In this document: positions 14,930 to 19,938 of the stretch, in pieces | How the letters are laid out: each line of letters starts with the position of its first letter | Numbering within the stretch: position 1 is the stretch's first letter | Source of the DNA: JAGTVB01 sp964624765 | GTDB taxonomy: Bacteria > Pseudomonadota > Gammaproteobacteria > HK1 | Direction of reading: 5' to 3' | Assembly (NCBI GenBank): GCA_964624765.1 | Contig: CAZUZO010000054.1 | Location: 1 to 19,938 of the forward strand | Length of the DNA stretch: 19,938 nucleotides | The notes under the pieces: generated by a model | What the model saw: only the letters and a program-made list of their open reading frames with translations | What the model was told of the DNA's origin: nothing | The model's database searches: none | Translations under genes and position numbers: made by a program

Positions 14930-15699
14930 GGCCTTTCTGGCTGAGAAGCACGGTGCTGAGCGGGTTGTGGTTGCTGTTGGCCGCCTGCGGAGACAGCACA
15001 TCCGGCCCACGCGAGGCCATTGAAGAACGGCTTGAAGACCTCGAGACGCGCATGGCCACGCTGGAGCAGAGGGTCGCCGAGCTAGCTGGCGTCCCCGAAG
15101 GCGATGCATTGCCTGTGGGCGACGACAGCGAAGCGGTGACCCAAGTCTCGCAGCAACCCTCCGATCCCACCCAGGGCCGGGGGATGGAGAAACCCTACCA
15201 AGTCGGGCAATCCGTTGATTTTACTCAGGCATCTGAAGGGCAGATCTTCCCGCAATACGGTGCGCGTAGCATGATTGTCAAGACTTGGGCAGGATTGGGT
15301 TTGACCAGCGCTTCACCCACACCGGTCGACTTAGTGTTCTCGGATTTCTCGCTGGCCGATCGGATCGAAGTTCTGGTGAGTATCAGGACCGGGTTCTGGA
15401 CCGGCCAACAGATCAATCTGTTAGATGATGATCGCGGTGTGATCGCGGTCACCTTGAACCGTTACGATCTGAAATTCGGTGACCATGTCAAGAAACGCAA
15501 CGTTGCCGGTTGGAAACACGGTGAAGAGCAAAATCAGCTACGGATCGTGATCGAAAACAATAATGCACGGCTGTTTGTGAACAGGCGATTTTTCGGGGTA
15601 CAGGAAATCGAATTGGCCAAAGCCAATCGCCTGGAAATCAATGGCATCAAGCGCGACCAGGATTTTGTCTATTCGGTCTCAGTGCAACCCCTCTCGTGA
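14926..15699 (+). CDS. Coiled-coil lipoprotein of unknown function
   Basis: Translation from ATG 14926, which overlaps the amidotransferase stop (ATGA), gives 257 aa. It has a lipoprotein signal: hydrophobic residues 10-19 and the lipobox LAAC with Cys21. Serine and acidic residues after the cysteine suggest it goes on to the outer membrane. A short coiled coil, AIEERLEDLETRMATLEQRV (31-50), is followed by a linker. The C-terminal domain of about 150 aa is beta-rich (FSLADRIEVLVSIRTGFW, GVIAVTLNRYDL, RLFVNRRFFGVQEIEL). It looks like a beta-sandwich or sugar-binding-type fold, but I do not recognise it. The open frame extends upstream to 14776; that part is a shadow of the amidotransferase. 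The 3' end overlaps the DUF3047 gene by 21 bp, tail to tail. Confidence 0.8.
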   Translation: MRPFWLRSTVLSGLWLLLAACGDSTSGPREAIEERLEDLETRMATLEQRVAELAGVPEGDALPVGDDSEAVTQVSQQPSDPTQGRGMEKPYQVGQSVDFTQASEGQIFPQYGARSMIVKTWAGLGLTSASPTPVDLVFSDFSLADRIEVLVSIRTGFWTGQQINLLDDDRGVIAVTLNRYDLKFGDHVKKRNVAGWKHGEEQNQLRIVIENNNARLFVNRRFFGVQEIELAKANRLEINGIKRDQDFVYSVSVQPLS

Positions 15700-16356
15700 C
15701 GATTCGGATGGGGCTGCAGGCTCGAAGTAGATATCCCCATAGTAGGCAACGGCATGGCCCGACGTGTTGTCGGTATCTGTCATGATGGCGACCCCATCGA
15801 TGGCCGTGATGTCCTGGCCGAAGTAGCGTCGAAAGTCTGACCGCACATCGCGCTTTTGCGCCACCCACTCCCCAAGGGATTCGGAGCCAGATTGCACCGC
15901 GACCATGATCACCGTTGCGGTGTACGGGTTGGGCCAAGCGCTTGAGGCGGGTTGGCCGCTCGACCAAACGTAATTGATGGCGCGGGTCCTGCGGAAAAAA
16001 TGACCGCCGGAGGCGATGACATAGAGGCGTGCGGGATAATCGTCTCCGGCCCGATTGCGCTCATTTGTGCCTGGAAAAATCGTGTCGACCCGCCAACTCC
16101 AGGCAAGGATCGGGGTGCGCGTGAGATCGACGGGAATGCGCTTAAGGAGTCCGGAGGCAGAACCCTCGCTGATGGCCTTCAGCGCGATACGGTCATCGAT
16201 GGCCACGAGCCGATAGTCGGTGACTCCCCTCAACTTTTTGGGTTCCCAATCGGAGAGATCGCCGCGGGAGAAGGCGCCCACCACGACAAGCTCCGGCGCG
16301 GCATTTCCGGTGGGCCACACTACGAGGAGGGTGAGCAGGGGTAGAAAGCGATACAT
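15679..16356 (-). CDS. Secreted DUF3047-family protein
   Basis: This 225-aa protein has a signal peptide (about residues 1-19, cleavage near GNA/APE). Its body fits the DUF3047 family: WSWRVDTIFPGTNER, GDDYPARLYVIASGG, INYVWSSGQP, VQSGSE and DFRRYFGQ, with the closing ITAIDGVAIMTDTDNT. The family is predicted periplasmic with a jelly-roll-like fold and no known function. The gene is convergent with the lipoprotein gene, and their last 21 bp overlap. Both proteins are exported, and both end with sandwich-like domains, which may or may not be related. Confidence 0.85.
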   Translation of the reverse strand: MYRFLPLLTLLVVWPTGNAAPELVVVGAFSRGDLSDWEPKKLRGVTDYRLVAIDDRIALKAISEGSASGLLKRIPVDLTRTPILAWSWRVDTIFPGTNERNRAGDDYPARLYVIASGGHFFRRTRAINYVWSSGQPASSAWPNPYTATVIMVAVQSGSESLGEWVAQKRDVRSDFRRYFGQDITAIDGVAIMTDTDNTSGHAVAYYGDIYFEPAAPSESSREGLH

Positions 16357-16600
16357 GATGCCACTCGCGTCCGGCAGGTAAAAGCGGTCAGCGGGGGTCG
16401 CCGCGACGAACGGAAAAGCCCAAAGCGAGCGCGGCGTCCCTTGCGATACTTGGTTTCAACAAGCGCCGACCCGACCGGCTTTCCAGGGTCGAGCTCCATC
16501 ATTCTGATACGATGAGTTGATGCCGATCAATGCAAGGTGCTCGCTAGTCGGCAAAAATATGTGGTATACCCATTAAACAAATTGATGTGAGAAGCGGACT

Positions 16601-16735
16601 ATGACGGGTCTTGTTATCGTTATGACTGTTGCGGCCTGGGTTGCTTTGTCGTACTGGTGGGATAAGCGTGCGATCGAAAAGCGGTTCGCCGATTATCGGC
16701 GCCGCGATCAAGAGCCGCCCAAAGCCAAATTTTAG
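16601..16735 (+). CDS. 44-aa single-span membrane peptide
   Basis: The frame from ATG 16601 gives an N-terminal hydrophobic helix (residues 3-20, ending SYWW) and a basic, charged tail (DKRAIEKRFADYRRRDQEPPKAKF). This is the layout of a small inner-membrane peptide with a cytoplasmic tail. A purine-rich GAGAAG lies about 6 nt upstream. A GGTATACC palindrome at 16563-16570 with AT-rich surroundings could belong to its promoter. I do not know a family. The clean helix-then-charged-tail pattern supports it being real. Confidence 0.5.
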   Translation: MTGLVIVMTVAAWVALSYWWDKRAIEKRFADYRRRDQEPPKAKF

Positions 16736-16755
16736 GCCAGAAGCGCAGTAATTTC

Positions 16756-16772
16756 TAAAACAGCTTCTAAGG
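16756..16772. repeat. Isolated family B end
   Basis: TCTAAAACAGCTTCTAAG repeats the right end of repeat B copy 1 (AAAACAGCTTCTTAAG near 98-112) with one base missing. The central hairpin of family B is absent here, so this is a remnant or a solitary end. Confidence 0.35.
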
Positions 16773-16778
16773 GTTCGA

Positions 16779-16828
16779 CTGCCCCGAAGTCAAGGCCAAA
16801 AAGAACCGCCGAAACGATGGCCAACGAC
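16779..16828. mobile_element. Partial family C end (MITE remnant)
   Basis: About 50 bp match the right end of the element in yqhA (17489-17537). The terminal part, 16806-16828, agrees at about 20 of 23 positions with the yqhA element's inverted end. No matching left end is found within 250 bp upstream, so this is a truncated copy. Confidence 0.6.
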
Positions 16829-17077
16829 GGCTTTTGCACCGGATCAGTCATCATCTTGACCTCGATCTTTGGCTCAACACAGCCTCTCTGAGGCTGTTCG
16901 CTTCTCGACGCGCAAAGTCTTTGCCGTCCGCCCCCACGGCCTGCCTAGGGTAAGGTGACGGATCAGCCCTTCCGGCCGTTTCAAGCCCTTCATGACCGCA
17001 CTTCATTGGTCCGTCCACATCTTAAGCCCGACTTGCGCGCGAAAGGATCGTGAACGATTGCATTGAGGGTGCCCTTT

Positions 17078-17802
17078 ATGAAACGAATCGAACGCTTTCT
17101 GGAACTCCTGATTTTCAACAGTCGCTGGTTACTGGCGCCTTTTTGCATCGGGTTGGTGGTGGCCATCGCCATGCTGTTGATCAAGTTCGTGCAGGAATTC
17201 ATGCACATCGTTCCGCGCCTGTTGGTGAGCACCGAAAGCGAGGTCATACTGGCGATCTTGACTATCGTTGACATGGCGCTGGTTGCCAATCTGCTGCTGA
17301 TCATTATCTTCAGCGGCTATGAGAACTTCGGGCCACGGTCATCGTTTCGTCAGAGTTGCCCTGCAACACACCGTCGGTCCCCAAGCCTTCGGCAGCCGAA
17401 TCCCTTGCGGCAAGGGTGTGTGCGGCAGGGATGCCGGACCCAAGCCGACAGGGACGTCTTCACGGCGTCCCTTGCGCCAAGGGGACGGCTGCCCCCAGGG
17501 TCAAGGTCATCAAACTGCCGAAACGATGACCAACGCCGAACTTCGTCTCTAAGATCGATACGGCCGGACACGAGGATCGACCGCAGTGGATGGGAAAAGT
17601 CGATTTCGCCGGATTAAAGATGAAGCTGATCGCTTCCATCGTGGCCATCTCGGCCATCGAGCTCTTGAAGGCATTCGTGAATGTGGCGGCACTGACGACA
17701 GAGCAGCTGATGTGGAAAGTCATCATCCACGTCGTACTCGTCACCTCAGGACTGCTGTTTGCCCTTATGGATCGCATCGCGGAAGGTACCCGTCACGATT
17801 AA
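17078..17802 (+). pseudogene. yqhA: yqhA-like (UPF0114) membrane protein gene split by element C
   Basis: The 5' part (17078-17330) encodes MKRIERFLELLIFNSRWLLA and on to SGYENF, the typical first half of YqhA with two membrane spans (about 18-38 and 56-79). The 3' part (17545-17802) encodes VSKIDTAGHEDRPQWMGKVDF and the last two spans, ending in LMDRIAEG. A 207-bp insertion plus an 8-bp target duplication separates them and shifts the frame. Translation from the normal ATG now runs through foreign sequence to a stop at 17617 (84 native residues out of 179). Removing 215 bp rejoins the two halves in frame as a 169-aa protein, close to the family's usual length. The ATG at 17590 could in theory restart the second half. 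UPF0114 proteins are inner-membrane proteins of poorly known role. Confidence 0.9.
17331..17537. mobile_element. MITE-like element, family C, inserted in yqhA
   Basis: This 207-bp non-coding element is bounded by the 8-bp direct repeat GAACTTCG (17323-17330 and 17538-17545). Its ends are inverted: GGC-3nt-GGTCATCGTTTCG-1nt-CAG at the left, complemented at the right (19 of 23 positions). The interior is rich in self-complementary segments, for example CCCTGC-AACACACC against GGGTGTGTGCGGCAGGG. No transposase is present. The 8-bp duplication points to a transposase from one of the IS families that duplicate 8 bp, but I cannot assign which. Confidence 0.88.
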
Positions 17803-17899
17803 AGGCGAAAGCCGGGGCGTCTAAAGTTGACGGCCAGCGCTTCGCATATCCAACTCCCACGAAGCGACGTGGAGGGGGTAGTGGTTTGATCAAGACGAT

Positions 17900-17928
17900 G
17901 CCACGTCTCGGAACGAGAGGCGTTGGCA
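17900..17928 (+). other. Hairpin between yqhA remnant and permease gene
   Basis: GCCACGTCTCG (17900-17910) can pair with CGAGAGGCGTTGGC just downstream through about 10 bp with bulges. It is not followed by a U-run. It may be a transcript boundary or part of an unrecognised repeat. The surrounding 17803-17972 has no gene. Confidence 0.25.
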
Positions 17929-17972
17929 CTTGATGGGGGTACGGCCAAACGCCCAAGTCGAGGCTGACGTCT

Positions 17973-19103
17973 GTGGGTGAGGATGCTGAGGCGGGTGGGC
18001 TCTTACGGCGGCTCATTCTAGCGACCTTCCTGATCGGGCTCCTGCTCCTCAGCTACCGGGTGTTGCACCTCTTTCTGGCGCCGTTGGCCTGGGCGATGAT
18101 CCTCGCCTACGTTACCTGGCCGGTGTATCGCCGTTTGCGTGGATGGCTGCCCAGCCCGACGGGCAGCGCCTTGCTGATGACGGTCATGCTCGGGGCTGTC
18201 ATTGCGCTTCCGCTGGTCTGGTTGACAGCGCTCCTACGCACGGAGGTGCCAGCGGTTTACCGTGCCGCAGTGGAGTATATCGACCAGGGTCCACAGGCGC
18301 TGCCGGAGTTTATCGCTGGCATTCCGTGGCTCGGCGCAGAGCTGCAGGGGCTGTGGGTGCATTTGAGCGGCGACGTGACTGCGTTACCAAGGCAACTGAT
18401 CCGATGGAGTGAGCCTTGGGTCGGCGAGATCATCGGGGTTCTGGGCGACGTCGGTCGTAATGCCGCCAAATTCGGCTTTGCGCTGGTCATCGCGTTCTTC
18501 ATGTATCGGGACGGGGAAGAGCCGCTCGCTCAAACGCGCCAGCTCATGTTGCACCATCTCGGTGATCGCGCAGAGGCCTATTTGCTCGCCATCGGAGGAA
18601 CCATCCGTGCCGTCATGTTCGGGCTCATATTGACCGCCCTGGCGCAGGGTGTGCTCGCGGGTCTAGGTTATTGGGCGGCAGGGGTGAAAATGTACGCGTT
18701 GCTCGGTGCGGTGACGGCGATGATCGCCTTGATCCCATTCGGTGCCCCTTTGGTTTGGGGATCGGTAGGGGTGTGGCTGTTGCTTTCCCAGCAGGTGCTT
18801 GCCGGCGTCGGCGTGCTGCTTTGGGGGGTGCTCGTCATTAGCCAGATAGATAACGTGATTCGACCGCTTGTCATTAGCAGTGCGACTCGTATTCCATTTT
18901 TACTCGTGCTGTTCGGGGTTTTCGGAGGTATCAGCGCGTTCGGGTTGGTGGGGCTGTTTCTAGGGCCGGTAATCGTCGCGGTGCTGCTCGCCGTGTGGCG
19001 TGAGTGGCTGGAAGAACACCGGCCAGTGGCACCGCCGGTCGAAGGCCAGGCGGTTGCGCTGGAGACGGAAAAACCAGCGGCCAGCCGACAGCGACGCGAC
19101 TGA
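17973..19103 (+). CDS. AI-2E family (UPF0118) permease
   Basis: This 376-aa integral membrane protein starts at GTG 17973 (VGEDAEAGG). Features of the AI-2E/TqsA/PerM family are visible: an N-terminal pair of spans (about 10-55) with the conserved APLAWAMILAY-T-PVYRR block, and a middle soluble-type stretch (roughly 85-150). The C-terminal spans carry ALLGAVTAMIALIPFGAPLVWG and VISQIDNVIRPLVIS. The family includes exporters of autoinducer-2 and Na+/H+ antiporters, so the substrate is not known here. No clear Shine-Dalgarno precedes the GTG, although GAGG lies about 10 nt upstream. The C-terminal tail is charged. Confidence 0.9.
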   Translation: MGEDAEAGGLLRRLILATFLIGLLLLSYRVLHLFLAPLAWAMILAYVTWPVYRRLRGWLPSPTGSALLMTVMLGAVIALPLVWLTALLRTEVPAVYRAAVEYIDQGPQALPEFIAGIPWLGAELQGLWVHLSGDVTALPRQLIRWSEPWVGEIIGVLGDVGRNAAKFGFALVIAFFMYRDGEEPLAQTRQLMLHHLGDRAEAYLLAIGGTIRAVMFGLILTALAQGVLAGLGYWAAGVKMYALLGAVTAMIALIPFGAPLVWGSVGVWLLLSQQVLAGVGVLLWGVLVISQIDNVIRPLVISSATRIPFLLVLFGVFGGISAFGLVGLFLGPVIVAVLLAVWREWLEEHRPVAPPVEGQAVALETEKPAASRQRRD

Positions 19104-19176
19104 CGAAGAGATGGCCCGAGGACGATGAGCCCCCGATGGGGTCTATTGGCAACATCCCTTTCTGCTGTCGTTATCC

Positions 19177-19182
19177 TATAAT
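19177..19182 (+). promoter_or_regulatory. TATAAT -10 candidate for the cNMP-binding protein gene
   Basis: A perfect TATAAT preceded by TCC lies 93 bp before the ATG at 19275. The nearest -35-like TTGGCA (19146-19151) is 25 nt away, too far for a standard promoter. The box may work with an extended contact or be fortuitous. Confidence 0.3.
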
Positions 19183-19274
19183 GGGTTACCGTGCGGCCCC
19201 TGCTCAGAGCGCCCGGTGGCGCGCCGGTTGCTGGGACCTGTTAGGTTGATGGTCAAGAATGGAGTGATGCAGAC

Positions 19275-19757
19275 ATGAACGAAGTGGACAAATGGCAAGC
19301 GCTGAGGCGTTCTGCTCTGGGTGCAGAGCTCGATGAAGAAGAGAGTCGCATCCTGGCACAGCGGATGGGGGGACTCCAGCTGGGCGACGGGGAGACGTTG
19401 GTTAGGCAGGACGAGTTGCGTCGCACCCTATTCGTGCTGAGTGAGGGGCGAATCGACGTCGTTACGCTGGCGGGCCATTCGGAGGTGACGGTCTATCAGA
19501 TGAGAGGGGGTGAATGCGCGGGGACGCGAGCGTTTGTCGACGGGTCGGCGCGCAAGGCGGCACTTCGTGCGGTCGGCAAGAGTACCGTTTTGACCTTGGA
19601 ACCCGGCGACTTGGAAGCTTTACTGGAGAGTCACCCCCGAATCGTGTATAAGGTGATGCGAGCCATCTTTCGTACCACTCATACCAATCTGACGCGCGTG
19701 AATCTCGAGCGCGCCGAGTTGAGAAATTACGTTACGAAGACCCACGGGCGTTACTGA
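19275..19757 (+). CDS. Cyclic-nucleotide-binding-domain protein (no HTH)
   Basis: This 160-aa protein is a lone Crp/cNMP-binding-type domain. The beta-roll is seen from about residue 38 to 115 (GETLVRQDELRRTLFVLSEG, then MRGGECAGTRAFVDGSARKAALRAV). It then has the C-helix of the domain. There is no helix-turn-helix, so it is not a classical Crp regulator. The phosphate-binding cassette is divergent: the usual Gly-Glu plus Arg-x-Ala are partly present (GGEC, ARKAAL). It may bind a ligand weakly or serve as a docking domain. GGAG lies before the ATG. The downstream 181 bp to the window end has no visible gene. Confidence 0.82.
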   Translation: MNEVDKWQALRRSALGAELDEEESRILAQRMGGLQLGDGETLVRQDELRRTLFVLSEGRIDVVTLAGHSEVTVYQMRGGECAGTRAFVDGSARKAALRAVGKSTVLTLEPGDLEALLESHPRIVYKVMRAIFRTTHTNLTRVNLERAELRNYVTKTHGRY

Positions 19758-19938
19758 CAGTTGTCGGTGCCCGATCGGTAACGCGTTCCACTTCCCCACT
19801 CCCATCGATCAGAGCCGGCTGGCGCTAGTGAGAATCGCTCTCCAAAGTGCGACCTTACTGCCTCAGGAGCTTATAGCCGCTTCCGGTAACAGCTCAATAA
19901 GTCCGGGCGAGAGGGATGTCAACAGCGGGAACCGATGT

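Larger units (their letters stand above)
16736..17077. other. Intergenic region with repeat remnants before yqhA
   Basis: This gene-free stretch carries an isolated family B end at 16756-16772 and a partial family C end at 16779-16828. It also has an 8-bp hairpin with a 3-nt loop at 16879-16897 (ACAGCCTC-TCT-GAGGCTGT). A GAGGG ribosome binding site (17066-17070 area) serves the yqhA ATG at 17078. Nothing else is recognisable. Confidence 0.5.

Noticed and set aside
17803..17972. Possible IS200/IS605 end (hairpins and a basic translated tail)
   Set aside because: No TnpA or TnpB sequence is present, and the similarity rests on general impression only.
1..19938. CRISPR array, tRNA, rRNA or prophage genes
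   Set aside because: I found no regularly spaced repeats, no tRNA TPsiC-arm with cloverleaf arms, and no phage or transposase domains.

Overview
The window looks like chromosomal DNA from a gammaproteobacterium with a moderately high GC content. The clues are an E. coli-type glutamate-cysteine ligase (GshA), a YqhA/UPF0114 membrane protein, a class I glutamine amidotransferase and an IscR-type operator. A small secreted Gly/Tyr/Pro-rich protein resembles sulfur-globule proteins, which would fit a sulfur-oxidizing lineage, but this is only a hint. No rRNA, tRNA, CRISPR array, transposase or prophage gene was recognised.

Layout. A small membrane protein (115-456) precedes the 3' end of a long minus-strand operon for iron-sulfur cluster assembly. 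In transcription order this is sufB, sufC, sufD, sufS, sufU, sufT and a Rieske ferredoxin (6637 down to 534). SufBCD is the scaffold, SufS the cysteine desulfurase, SufU its Zn-dependent sulfur acceptor, SufT a maturation factor, and the Rieske protein a possible client or electron donor. Upstream lies a near-consensus IscR type 1 site overlapping a sigma70-like promoter (6842-6874). A 144-bp MITE-like element sits between this promoter and sufB.

At 7255-10292 an isocitrate lyase/PEP mutase-family enzyme, a small membrane protein and a TrkA-type potassium channel form one tightly spaced plus-strand operon. A second copy of the MITE-like element follows it. Next come an orphan 139-aa protein and, divergent from it across a perfect 18-bp AT-rich palindrome, the sulfur-globule-like protein. 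On the minus strand gshA is followed by an overlapping alpha/beta hydrolase. On the plus strand a glutamine amidotransferase overlaps a coiled-coil lipoprotein, which runs tail to tail into a secreted DUF3047-type protein. A 44-aa single-span membrane peptide comes next, then an interrupted yqhA gene, an AI-2E-family permease and a cyclic-nucleotide-binding-domain protein.

The most interesting content is non-coding. Three families of short repeats are visible. Family A is a 143-144 bp element with 18-bp inverted ends (two copies, one in the suf leader). Family B is a roughly 90-100 bp hairpin-rich element (two copies and one isolated end). Family C is a 207-bp element with inverted ends that has split yqhA, leaving an exact 8-bp target duplication; removing it restores the reading frame, and a separate partial end of C lies just upstream. 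No transposase for any of them is in the window, so they look non-autonomous. I did not find a clear new multi-gene system here.
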